Below are positions 54,122 to 62,778 of a stretch of 64,000 nt of DNA, piece after piece. The notes beneath the pieces are model-generated. The model was not told the origin of the DNA, did no database searches, and saw nothing but the letters and a program-made list of their open reading frames with translations. The position numbers and the translations under genes are program-made. The stretch is taken from NCBI RefSeq assembly GCF_024718545.1, contig NZ_JAMXDB010000001.1, forward strand, positions 124,001-188,000, written 5' to 3'. Source of the DNA: Weissella fangxianensis (lineage in GTDB: Bacteria > Bacillota > Bacilli > Lactobacillales > Lactobacillaceae). Positions within the stretch are counted from its first letter, which is position 1; each line of letters begins with the position of its first letter.

Positions 54122-57100
54122 ATGCGTCCTATCAAATTACAATTGAACAATTTCGGACCTTATGATCATGCCACGATTGATTTTTCAAATTTCACTGAAT
54201 CTAAACTATTTTTAATTACTGGCGATACGGGTGCTGGTAAGACAACTATTTTTGACGGTATGACCTATGCCTTGTTTGGTGAAGGAACTGGTGAACGACG
54301 TCCGGAAGATATGCGTAGTGAATTTGCTGATACGAATTCAGAAACTAAGGTCGTTTTTTGGTTTGAACATAATGGCCGTTTCTATGAAATTAAGCGTACG
54401 CCCACACAGTCATTAAAAAAGAAGCGCGGTGCAAAATCAGATTTTGATTTAACCGAACATAAAGCAACGGTTTCATTGATGGAAGTTGATGATGTCCTCG
54501 CAACACCAATTGCTGCACTCGGCGACAAAGCAACCGTTGTTAATGACCACGTCAAAGAATTACTACACTTAAATGCTGAACAGTTTCGTAAAATAATTTT
54601 ATTACCACAAGATAAATTTCGAGAATTTTTAAGTGCCCAAAGTGATGATAAAAAGGTCATTTTACGTCAACTATTTGGAACGGCAATCTTTGACCAGTTT
54701 ACGGATAAATTGAAACAACAACAAAAAACATCTGATAGTCAACTGGAACAACTTGCTTTCCAACGTGACGATAAGTTAAAACAAATTGACTGGCAACAGG
54801 ATGATATTGAGACTATTGCACCAACTGCAGCAGAAAAGTTGACGCTTTTATCTCATATGAATCAAGCAATGCGCATTGATTTAACTGAACAAGAGAACGA
54901 CTTGACGAAAGCACGTGAGCAATTAAAAGTTCTACAGCAACGGCAGCAAGAAGGTCAACGCGTTGAAAATTTATATACTCAATTAACGCAAAAGAATCAG
55001 TTATTGCAAGAAAAATATACACAGAAACCGGTCATTGAAAAAAAGAAAACTTGGTGGCAAACTTTGCGTTGGGCCGAATCGCAACGTGAAATCGTTGATA
55101 AGCAACAACGACTTGCTAAACAATTAGCTGATGAATCAGATAGTAAGCAACAAGTGACAACAGCAAGCAATCAGCTAAAACATAGCCAAACTGTGTTGGT
55201 AGATCGACAAACAACACTGTATAAACAAAAGGAAAGTATCGCTAACAAGCGCATTGTTTTACAACAAATTCAAAATGATTTACTACCTAAATCTCGTCAA
55301 TTGACTAAAGCTCAAGATAAGCAAGCACAAGTTATTGCGAAAATTGCATCAGCTGAACAAACTAATCAAAAATTAAATGACCAATTACAGGTCACTGAAA
55401 ATGAATTAACAGATAAACAAAAGCAGTTGGCTGATAAACAGCAAATTATCGTTAATGAAATTAGTCTGACAAAGCTAACTTCGCAGATACAAAATATGGC
55501 AGAGCGGGTTAGTGACTATGAGTCACGACAATCAGCCTTAGAGTCAGCGGAATTACAAGCAGCAAAATTAGCAGAACAAGTTACAAAGTCAAAAGAGCAT
55601 CAATCCTTACAATTGCAAAAATTAAAAGAGCAAGAATCATTACGTCGTGATATCTTGATTCAGCAATTAAAACAAGAGTTAAAGGTCGGTGAGCCTTGCT
55701 TGATTTGTGGTCAAATTTATCAAGGTCAGCAGCATGAGCATAATCAAGCAGCAACGACAACCTACGCAGATTTAAAAACGGCTATTCAAGCGGTTGAACA
55801 GACAGAGCGTTCAGTTAGAGATGCTGCTGCAGATCTATCTAAAGTAATGACGGCTTATGAAACGAAATTGGCTGATATTAAAAGTGAAAAGGAATGGTTA
55901 GATTCACGACAAAGTAAAATTAATCAGACTTATGAACAGATAAAGGCCGATTGGGAATCAGTGTTCGCTTCTTTTAATGAAACTTTTAGTGAATTGCCAA
56001 CGATATTTGATAAAGTACAGGTTAACAAAAAAACACAACTAGCTTTAGCTTTCATGCGTGATACTAAAAAGCAAGTGACATCCTTAGAAAAAGAAGTTGT
56101 CAATAAACAACAACAGCTGCAAGCGGCTAAAGAAGATTTGGTAGAAAATAAGCAAATTCTTGTATCGCAACAACAAAATAAGCAAGAATTGACTGATGAA
56201 ATTACGCAATTAACAGCATCGACCAGGCAATTATTGTCAGTGACCGAGTATGAGCAGAAAGTTCAGCAACTTCAGCATGAGATTAAAAAATATGAAGAAA
56301 CTGACAATGAGCTACGTGAGCAATTGTTAAGAAATGAAAATAGTCAACAGGAGAAACAGCAACAGTTAGCAAGCATCCAACAAAAATTGGCGCAAATTCA
56401 AGCTGATTTAACGCAAGAACAGCAACGTTTAGCAACGGTTATTAGTGAGGGACCAGTTGCAGACCAAGCTGGATTTGATGAATTAATGGGACGTTTAGAC
56501 CAAGATCCCGATGAAATCAATCAGTTGCATAATGCCGTTATGGCTTACCAGACAAGTATCAAAAGCTTAACGGCAGAAGTCGACGATTTGAAAAAACAAA
56601 TTGGTAATAAAACCTTGCCGGATTTAGAGAAGTTGCAAATGCTGGTTAATGAACAGCAAGCTTCTGTTGAACAACAAGTGGCTGACTATACGGCAAAGGA
56701 AGCTCAGTTAACGCAACAGGTACAGAGTGAATATTCTGTACAAACACTACAAGAGCAATGGGCAGCTCAACAATCTGCAGGTAGAGATTTGTTTACCTTA
56801 AAAGAAGCCGTTGATGGTAATAATGATAAACGGCTACGCCTTGAAACCTTTATTTTGCGACGCTTTTTATATGACGTATTAGAGTATGCTAATGCCCATT
56901 ATATAGGTGTCTTGTCGGCTGGAAGATATCAATTTATTTTGTCAAATCGACAGGCTGGCCGAGCCAATCAAAACGGTTTGGATATTGATATTTATGACCA
57001 AGATGGTGGCCAAATTAGGGCAACAAGTACGCTATCAGGTGGTGAATCATTCATTGCCGCACTTTCGATTGCACTTTCGATGGCTGAAATCGTGCAGCAT

Positions 57101-57328
57101 CGTGCGGGTGGTGCCAAAATCGATGCACTCTTTATTGATGAAGGGTTCGGCTCATTGGATGAACAGACACTTTCGCAAGCGATGGAAGCCTTAAGTATGG
57201 TTGAGCAAAGTGGCCGATTGGTAGGAATTATTTCTCATGTTAGTTCCATGAAACAGCAGATACCGCAACAATTATCAGTTAAGAAACTTGGGAATGGTCG
57301 TAGTAAATTAACATTGCATATTCTTTAA
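54122..57328 (+). CDS. sbcC: Nuclease SbcCD subunit C (Rad50-like ATPase)
   Basis: 1068 residues. N-terminal ABC half: MRPIKLQLNNFGPYDHATID and Walker A GDTGAGKTT (34-42). Two long Gln/Lys-rich coiled-coil arms flank a zinc-hook-like CLICGQIY (CxxC) near residue 525. C-terminal half: signature LSGGESFIAALSIALSMAE, Walker B ALFIDEGFGSLDEQTL and a final His-loop GIISHVSSMKQQI. The polypeptide opens DNA ends for SbcD. The start at 54122 uses AGGAGG at 54104-54109, a long spacer of about 12 bases; translation is probably also coupled to sbcD. Confidence 0.97.
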   Translation: MRPIKLQLNNFGPYDHATIDFSNFTESKLFLITGDTGAGKTTIFDGMTYALFGEGTGERRPEDMRSEFADTNSETKVVFWFEHNGRFYEIKRTPTQSLKKKRGAKSDFDLTEHKATVSLMEVDDVLATPIAALGDKATVVNDHVKELLHLNAEQFRKIILLPQDKFREFLSAQSDDKKVILRQLFGTAIFDQFTDKLKQQQKTSDSQLEQLAFQRDDKLKQIDWQQDDIETIAPTAAEKLTLLSHMNQAMRIDLTEQENDLTKAREQLKVLQQRQQEGQRVENLYTQLTQKNQLLQEKYTQKPVIEKKKTWWQTLRWAESQREIVDKQQRLAKQLADESDSKQQVTTASNQLKHSQTVLVDRQTTLYKQKESIANKRIVLQQIQNDLLPKSRQLTKAQDKQAQVIAKIASAEQTNQKLNDQLQVTENELTDKQKQLADKQQIIVNEISLTKLTSQIQNMAERVSDYESRQSALESAELQAAKLAEQVTKSKEHQSLQLQKLKEQESLRRDILIQQLKQELKVGEPCLICGQIYQGQQHEHNQAATTTYADLKTAIQAVEQTERSVRDAAADLSKVMTAYETKLADIKSEKEWLDSRQSKINQTYEQIKADWESVFASFNETFSELPTIFDKVQVNKKTQLALAFMRDTKKQVTSLEKEVVNKQQQLQAAKEDLVENKQILVSQQQNKQELTDEITQLTASTRQLLSVTEYEQKVQQLQHEIKKYEETDNELREQLLRNENSQQEKQQQLASIQQKLAQIQADLTQEQQRLATVISEGPVADQAGFDELMGRLDQDPDEINQLHNAVMAYQTSIKSLTAEVDDLKKQIGNKTLPDLEKLQMLVNEQQASVEQQVADYTAKEAQLTQQVQSEYSVQTLQEQWAAQQSAGRDLFTLKEAVDGNNDKRLRLETFILRRFLYDVLEYANAHYIGVLSAGRYQFILSNRQAGRANQNGLDIDIYDQDGGQIRATSTLSGGESFIAALSIALSMAEIVQHRAGGAKIDALFIDEGFGSLDEQTLSQAMEALSMVEQSGRLVGIISHVSSMKQQIPQQLSVKKLGNGRSKLTLHIL

Positions 57329-57343
57329 TTAAATTGTAGTTAT

Positions 57344-57388
57344 ACAAAAGGTGGTTGAGACAAGATAAATGTCTCAACCACCTTTTGT
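57344..57388. terminator. Perfect bidirectional terminator between sbcC and the Nudix gene
   Basis: ACAAAAGGTGGTTGAGACA (57344-57362) pairs perfectly with its complement at 57370-57388 around a 7-base loop. It serves two convergent genes. Member of the recurrent hairpin family. Confidence 0.93.
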
Positions 57389-57389
57389 G

Positions 57390-57866
57390 CTAAAAATACC
57401 AACCATAGGGGACTTCTTTACGAATTTGGTCAATTGCTAATTGGTGTTGCTGATTGTACATTTTAGGTTGTTTAGCTAGTGGTACGAACTCTAATGATAG
57501 TGTTTCGTCGCCATCAGCAATTAGCTTGCCACCAGTTTTTTCAACTTCGAACAGGAACATTGGAATCTGGGCTTTGTCACCTGATTGAAAGGTGTGGTGA
57601 AAATTGGTATCGACACCAATCAAGGCAGTAATCTTAACGTCAATGCCAGCTTCTTCCTTAAATTCACGAATGAGTGATGTCGGAGCTGATTCGCCTAAAT
57701 TTTGCATACCACCAACGAGACTCCAACCAACCTCGCCATCACCGCGTTGTTCCATTAATACTTTTTGACGCGTATCGTCGAATAAAATACCAGCCACACC
57801 GGGCATAATAATTTCTTCATGACCAATTTTGTGACGTAAGTCCTTAAAGTAGTCTTCCATAACCAT
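57390..57866 (-). CDS. Nudix hydrolase
   Basis: 158 residues with the Nudix box GGMQNLGESAPTSLIREFKEEAGI (given here in full spacing as GX5EX7REUXEEXGU), the metal site for nucleoside-diphosphate-linked substrates. IIMPGVAGILFD starts the fold, and a Trp pair WSLVGGM precedes the box. C-terminal EVPYGWYF is short. The substrate is unknown; the domain alone cannot tell between ADP-ribose, NTP or other substrates. Start at 57866 uses a GGGGGAA site; 57860 is the alternative. Single-gene unit on the minus strand. Confidence 0.9.
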   Translation of the reverse strand: MVMEDYFKDLRHKIGHEEIIMPGVAGILFDDTRQKVLMEQRGDGEVGWSLVGGMQNLGESAPTSLIREFKEEAGIDVKITALIGVDTNFHHTFQSGDKAQIPMFLFEVEKTGGKLIADGDETLSLEFVPLAKQPKMYNQQHQLAIDQIRKEVPYGWYF

Positions 57867-57983
57867 ATAAAATAATTCCCCCTGAATGCTTTGTTGTGCT
57901 CATCATAGCATACCGAGGGGAAACTTAAAAAAGCCTGACGTTATGGTACAATTAAGTTATCTATTTTTTATGAGGAGAAATGC

Positions 57984-59687
57984 ATGATTACATCATTTTT
58001 AGTTCTGGAAATTACAGCAATTGCGACATTTCTATGGGCAAAAAAACTAAAACTTAGCAAATTAGACTGGTTGGCAGTTGGTATTGTCACCATTATCAAT
58101 GTTATTTTTATTTATTGGTGGATGCCGGTACCAACACTATCACAATTAGTGATCCCAGTAGCGCTTGAAACCACATTGGTTAGTATTTGGGCGGTTATTA
58201 CAGGCACATCATCAGTATTGGTTGAACGCGTAGTAAATGGTAAACGTTCTTTTAGCTTACAAGGGATAAACTTCTGGCCATTTGTTATTCCGTTTATTGC
58301 TATTGGTATATCTGTATCTGCCGGTGTCTCAAAGGCACTGACTGAACGACCAATGTATCATTCTGTACAAGCAAAGCATCATAAAGAAGCCCCTTTGACT
58401 AAGGATGATCAACCAATTGCTCTGTCAGCACAAGCTGCCGAAAATATGATGAAAAAGGCATTTTCACAAGCACCAGATTCATCAATGTATGAATTGGGTG
58501 ATTTATCAGCACAATATATTAAAGGTAAGCCTTACTATGTGGCTCCGGTAGAATTTAATGGTTTTGTATCATGGTTTATGAATCGCGAATTACCGGGTTA
58601 CTTTGTGACATCAGCAACCGATATTAACGACACGGCCCATTTTGTGAAGAAGGATATGGCTTATTCTGAAACCAGTTGGTTTTCACATAGTATTGCTCGT
58701 AAAATTTATATGGCAAACCCACGTTATCAACAAGTAGGTGAGCCGATTTTAGAAGTTGATAATAATGGCAAAACTTATTGGGTACAAACACTATTGCGTG
58801 TCCGCTGGGCTGGTCAATTGTTATTTGATAATATTCACGTATCAATTACTAGTGCAGATACTGGAAAAACAAAAGTGTATAAAACGAGCGACTTACCAAA
58901 ATGGGTAGATGTTGGTGTTTCACCAGAGGCAGCGACATTAATGAATCGAACTTATGGTAATCCGTATGCCTTTAACTTCCGTCATAAAAATCAAATCAAG
59001 CCAACTGAAAATGGGTCTGAAAGTGGTGTGACACCAATGTTTAATGTTAATGGCTCATTATCATATTTTGATGATTTTACAACGGTACGTTCAAATGCCG
59101 ATTCAGATAAGGGTTATTCATTAGTGGATACGCGAACGGGTCAATTACGCTTCTACACTGGTAAAAATGTAGGTATTATGGATTCTGAAGGGGCAATGAA
59201 GGTTGCCAAACAGCTGCATCCCCAAAATAAGTGGCATGGTTCAAATCCTGTGATTATGAACGTTGATGGTACACCAACTTGGGTCATTTCAATGATGGAT
59301 AATAATGAACGTTTCCGTGAATATGCCTATATCAAGGGAGCTGACCAAAACATTATTGGTGAAGGTGCGAATGCATCAGATGCACTGGCAGCTTACCGTA
59401 ATGCACTTGCCGGTAGTGCTCAAACAGCAGCGGCTAGTGATGCAAAAGCCAAAGTCAAAAAGGCTAGCGGCAAGGTTGAACGAGTGAATACCAATGCAAC
59501 GTTAGATAATAAGCAAGTTGTTGTCTTTAAGCTGGTCGATGATGATATACTATATACTTTGGATCCGTCACAGAAGCAAACAGCTTTGTTGATGCAAACA
59601 GGTGATCAGGTTAATCTAAAGGCTAAATCTGTTAAGGGAGCCACGGTAGCGAATGTGGTCTCACTTAAAAATGAGTCACTGAAATAG
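57984..59687 (+). CDS. Large membrane protein of unknown function
   Basis: A 567-residue protein that I cannot assign. Four hydrophobic segments (roughly residues 1-20, 28-48, 52-72, 100-118) precede a long, probably external part with repeated TYWV/PYYV-like strands (KPYYVAPVEFNG, KTYWVQTLLRV, PTWVISMM), which look like consecutive propeptide-like (PepSY-type) beta units. A Lys/Ala-rich linker (about 480-495) leads to a last small beta domain (GKVERVNTNATLDNKQ). GAGGAG precedes the ATG. A basic 46-residue gene follows at once. A role in the cell envelope is only inferred from topology. Confidence 0.85.
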   Translation: MITSFLVLEITAIATFLWAKKLKLSKLDWLAVGIVTIINVIFIYWWMPVPTLSQLVIPVALETTLVSIWAVITGTSSVLVERVVNGKRSFSLQGINFWPFVIPFIAIGISVSAGVSKALTERPMYHSVQAKHHKEAPLTKDDQPIALSAQAAENMMKKAFSQAPDSSMYELGDLSAQYIKGKPYYVAPVEFNGFVSWFMNRELPGYFVTSATDINDTAHFVKKDMAYSETSWFSHSIARKIYMANPRYQQVGEPILEVDNNGKTYWVQTLLRVRWAGQLLFDNIHVSITSADTGKTKVYKTSDLPKWVDVGVSPEAATLMNRTYGNPYAFNFRHKNQIKPTENGSESGVTPMFNVNGSLSYFDDFTTVRSNADSDKGYSLVDTRTGQLRFYTGKNVGIMDSEGAMKVAKQLHPQNKWHGSNPVIMNVDGTPTWVISMMDNNERFREYAYIKGADQNIIGEGANASDALAAYRNALAGSAQTAAASDAKAKVKKASGKVERVNTNATLDNKQVVVFKLVDDDILYTLDPSQKQTALLMQTGDQVNLKAKSVKGATVANVVSLKNESLK

Positions 59688-59702
59688 AAAGAACATGACA
59701 TT

Positions 59703-59843
59703 ATGGGAAAAGGAACAATTAAATCAAATGATTTTGCTCGTGGTGCGGCAAAAAAGGGTCAGGTAACGGCTGATCAAAAGAAATCAGCACGACAGGCTTT
59801 GCTTGCACAAGCAAAGAAAAAGGCTCAAGCAAACAAACATTAA
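59703..59843 (+). CDS. 46-residue basic protein
   Basis: A short open frame between the large membrane-protein gene (stop 59687) and the TPR gene (ATG 59865). The product starts MGKGTIKSNDFARGAAKKGQ and is Lys/Ala/Gln-rich, with a predicted amphipathic C-terminal helix (KKSARQALLAQAKKKAQANK). High charge and small size suggest nucleic-acid or ribosome association. No clear ribosome site (GAAAGAAC region only), so translation may depend on coupling. An overlapping ATG at 59696 opens a different, shorter frame. I recognise no family. Confidence 0.6.
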   Translation: MGKGTIKSNDFARGAAKKGQVTADQKKSARQALLAQAKKKAQANKH

Positions 59844-59864
59844 TTTTTAAGAAAGGATGCTGCT

Positions 59865-61133
59865 ATGGCAAGTTTTGCAGAACGAATGCTTGATGAATTA
59901 TCAAGTGGACAATTAGAGGCGGCAAAGAAATCTTTTGCCTCTGCTTTGCGTTATGATGATGATGATACGATTTATTCATTGGCTGAGGAGCTTTATGGGT
60001 TAGGATTTTCTAACCAAGCCCAGCGTGCGTATAAAAAATTATTAGCTAAATACCCGGATGAAGATCAATTACGGACGTCTTTGGCTGACATTGCCATTGA
60101 TGAAGATGATACGGACCAGGCACTCATGTACCTATCAGAGATTTCAGAGGATTCAACAGCTTATATTGAATCCTTATTAGTCGCTGCAGATTTGTATCAG
60201 TCAGAAGGATTGGTAGAAGCTGCGGAAGGTAAGTTATTGGCTGCATATCAGCAGGATTCAGAAGAACCAATCATTCAGTTTGCGCTTGCAGAATTTTATT
60301 TTGCCACTGCAAAATATCAATTGGCCATTCCATATTATCGACAACTAATTAAAAATGGTGAACGGTATTTCTCTGGCTTGGATATTGTGTCGCGAATCGG
60401 TGTGGCTTACGCATTAGTGGGAAACTTCGACAATGCGCTGGGGTACCTTGAACAAATCAAAGATGCAGATATGACGCCAGATGTGCGTTTCCAACTTGGT
60501 TTAACTTATGCAACAAATCCAGAGAATCAACAAAAAGCGATTAAAACTTTTACTGAGTTACGTGAAATTGATTCATCATATGCTGGTTTGTATGAACCAC
60601 TGGCGCAGTTATATTTGAATACGCATGAGCCTAAAAAAGCATTGGTGACATATCAAGAAGGCATTGCGGTCGACCCATTTAATGCTAAGTTCTATCAAGA
60701 AGGTGCTAAAATCGCTGCTGAGCTGGATGAAAATGAACAAGCGAATGCCCTTTATAAAGAGGGATTGGAAAATAATCCAGCCGACTCTGTTCTGGTTACC
60801 AGCTATTCTGATTTCTTGGTGAAAACTGGAAATGATATTGATAACATTAATCTATTGAATGATTTCTTTAACAATGATGATACGGATGTAAATCCACAAC
60901 TTTATTGGAATTTGGCCCAAAGTTACACAGCCTTAGAAGATTTTGAAATGGCTACTAAGTATTGGCGTGCTGCATTGCCATTCTTTATGGATCAACCAGA
61001 CTTTTTGAAACCAGCTTATTATTATTTCAGAGGTGAAGGTGAACGTGAGCTTGCCTTACAAGCGTTGCAACAATACGTCAAATTAGTACCTGAGGATTAC
61101 GACATGGTCGCTACTTTACAAGACGAATTTTAA
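59865..61133 (+). CDS. Tetratricopeptide repeat protein (YpiA-like)
   Basis: A 422-residue soluble protein made almost entirely of TPR helices. Examples: ALRYDDDDTIYSLAEELYGLG, LKKAYKKLLAKYPDEDQL-type AQRAYKKLLAKYPDEDQL, DQALMYLSEISEDSTAYI, KALVTYQEGIAVDPFN and NEQANALYKEGLENNPADSV. Bacilli carry a similar TPR protein (YpiA) of unknown role; TPR proteins scaffold protein complexes. AAGGATG precedes the ATG. Ends before a strong terminator. Confidence 0.92.
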   Translation: MASFAERMLDELSSGQLEAAKKSFASALRYDDDDTIYSLAEELYGLGFSNQAQRAYKKLLAKYPDEDQLRTSLADIAIDEDDTDQALMYLSEISEDSTAYIESLLVAADLYQSEGLVEAAEGKLLAAYQQDSEEPIIQFALAEFYFATAKYQLAIPYYRQLIKNGERYFSGLDIVSRIGVAYALVGNFDNALGYLEQIKDADMTPDVRFQLGLTYATNPENQQKAIKTFTELREIDSSYAGLYEPLAQLYLNTHEPKKALVTYQEGIAVDPFNAKFYQEGAKIAAELDENEQANALYKEGLENNPADSVLVTSYSDFLVKTGNDIDNINLLNDFFNNDDTDVNPQLYWNLAQSYTALEDFEMATKYWRAALPFFMDQPDFLKPAYYYFRGEGERELALQALQQYVKLVPEDYDMVATLQDEF

Positions 61134-61137
61134 CAAT

Positions 61138-61189
61138 ATAGCATACAGTTCTAATGGGATTATAGACATTAGAACTGTATGCTATTTTT
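61138..61189 (+). terminator. Terminator after the TPR gene
   Basis: ATAGCATACAGTTCTAATG (61138-61156) pairs perfectly with CATTAGAACTGTATGCTAT (61167-61185), followed by TTTT. Confidence 0.92.
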
Positions 61190-61277
61190 ATATGTTTTAG
61201 GCTGTTTGTCACGGTGTGTTTAACAATGTATAATATGATTATTAGAAATTAATAAGATATAGAAATGAGGACGGACA

Positions 61278-61979
61278 ATGGACGCTTGGCATTTGTCAAA
61301 ACGTTTAGCAGCAGTGGCTGATTTTGTACCCGATGGCGCTAGAATTGCAGATATTGGGTCAGATCATGCTTATCTGCCTGCAAATTTATTATTAAATAAA
61401 CATATTTCATTTGCCATTGCTGGGGAAGTTGCACCTGGTCCCTTGGCAAATGTTGAAAACGAAATAGCACGTCATGGTTTACATGATGTATTGATGCCAC
61501 GGCTTGCCAATGGTTTAGCGGCAATTAAAACTAGTGATTTAGTTGATACCGTCGTTATTGCCGGTATGGGTGGTCGTTTGATTTGTCAAATTTTAACCGA
61601 GGGTGAATTAGATAAATTCCGCTATCATCGGCTCGTTTTGCAACCAAACATTGATATCGATTTGGTTAGATCATGGTTATCTGAAAATGGTTATCAACTA
61701 GTCGATGAGGCGGTCGTTGCAGATGATGGCCATTACTATGAAATATTGGTTGCAGAACCGGGAAACGTCACTTATTCACTGCGCGAATTGAAGTTTGGTC
61801 CCTATAATTTAACTGAACCGTCATCAGTTTGGTTAGAAAAATGGCAGCGTGAAGCCATGCGTATTCGAAATATTATGCGCAAGCTTGAGTCCGCTGATCA
61901 ATCAGAAAGTGACACTTACCAAGAATATGCAAAAGAATTGCAAACGATAATGGAGGCAATTGCTTATGCTAGCATGTGA
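61278..61979 (+). CDS. trmK: tRNA (adenine(22)-N1)-methyltransferase TrmK
   Basis: SAM-dependent methyltransferase for A22 of tRNA, 233 residues. LSKRLAAVADFVPDGARIADIGSDHAYLP holds SAM motif I, then VVIAGMGGRLICQIL, LVLQPNIDIDLVRSWLSENGYQLVDE and a C-terminal coiled-coil (LEKWQREAMRIRNIMRKLE). Matches YqfN/TrmK of Bacilli, where it lies beside the Nif3-like yqfO, as here. Overlaps that gene by 14 bases. GAGGACGG precedes the ATG. Confidence 0.96.
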   Translation: MDAWHLSKRLAAVADFVPDGARIADIGSDHAYLPANLLLNKHISFAIAGEVAPGPLANVENEIARHGLHDVLMPRLANGLAAIKTSDLVDTVVIAGMGGRLICQILTEGELDKFRYHRLVLQPNIDIDLVRSWLSENGYQLVDEAVVADDGHYYEILVAEPGNVTYSLRELKFGPYNLTEPSSVWLEKWQREAMRIRNIMRKLESADQSESDTYQEYAKELQTIMEAIAYASM

Positions 61980-62763
61980 TTTAATAGCAAAGATTGAGGA
62001 CTATGCACCAAAGTCTTTAGCTTGGGAAAAAGATCCAATTGGATTACAGTTAGGTAATCCGAAAAAAGAAATTCATCGGGTGATGACAACGTTAGATGTT
62101 CGCCCGGAGGTGGTGCAGGAGGCGATTGATCAGCAAGTCGATTTTATTTTTTCTCACCATCCTATGATGTTTCATCCTGCTAAAAATTTAGACTTATCGG
62201 TTCCGCAGAATGCGATGTATGCTGATTTGATTAAACATGACATTGTTGTTTATGCTGCGCATACAAACTTAGATGCTGCCGTGAATGGCATGAATGACTG
62301 GTTGGCGGCAGCATTACAATTAAATGATGTGCAACCCCTCATCCCCAATGATGATGGTCAGACTGGCTTAGGTAGAATCGGCCAGTTGACCGAACCGCAA
62401 ACTGTGGCCACATATGCGGGTTTTGTGCGTGATTTATTCCAGGTGAAAGCGGTGCGTGTCATCGCTAATGATTTACAACGCCCAATCCAAAGAATTGCTG
62501 TCTTAGGTGGCGATGGTGGTGATGAATATCCACAAGCATTGGCTGCTGGTGCAGATGCTTACGTCACAGCGGATTTTTACTACCATACAGCTCATGATGT
62601 TTTAGCAGATGATTTTGTTGTGATTGATCCAAATCACCACATGGAAGCCATTGCTAAACAACACATGGTTAACTTAATTAAAGATTGGCAAACAGAGAAT
62701 AGCTGGCATTTAGAAACAGTGTTTGCATCAACGACTAATACCGATCCATATACTTATATTTAA
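61966..62763 (+). CDS. Nif3-like dinuclear metal protein (YqfO family)
   Basis: 265-residue member of the Nif3/DUF34 family, which forms toroidal hexamers with two metal ions per subunit. CDLIAKIEDYAPKSLAWEKDPIGLQLG and FIFSHHPMMFHPAKNL are N-terminal; the metal ligands include HH above, VYAAHTNLDA and the late IDPNHHMEAIAK region. LGRIGQL and IQRIAVLGGDGGDEYPQA complete the pattern. Function is unsettled (proposed metal insertion or GTP cyclohydrolase-like). ATG 61966 is set by GGAGG at 61952-61956, inside trmK. Confidence 0.93.
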   Translation: MLACDLIAKIEDYAPKSLAWEKDPIGLQLGNPKKEIHRVMTTLDVRPEVVQEAIDQQVDFIFSHHPMMFHPAKNLDLSVPQNAMYADLIKHDIVVYAAHTNLDAAVNGMNDWLAAALQLNDVQPLIPNDDGQTGLGRIGQLTEPQTVATYAGFVRDLFQVKAVRVIANDLQRPIQRIAVLGGDGGDEYPQALAAGADAYVTADFYYHTAHDVLADDFVVIDPNHHMEAIAKQHMVNLIKDWQTENSWHLETVFASTTNTDPYTYI

Positions 62764-62778
62764 TAACAGAGGTGTAAC

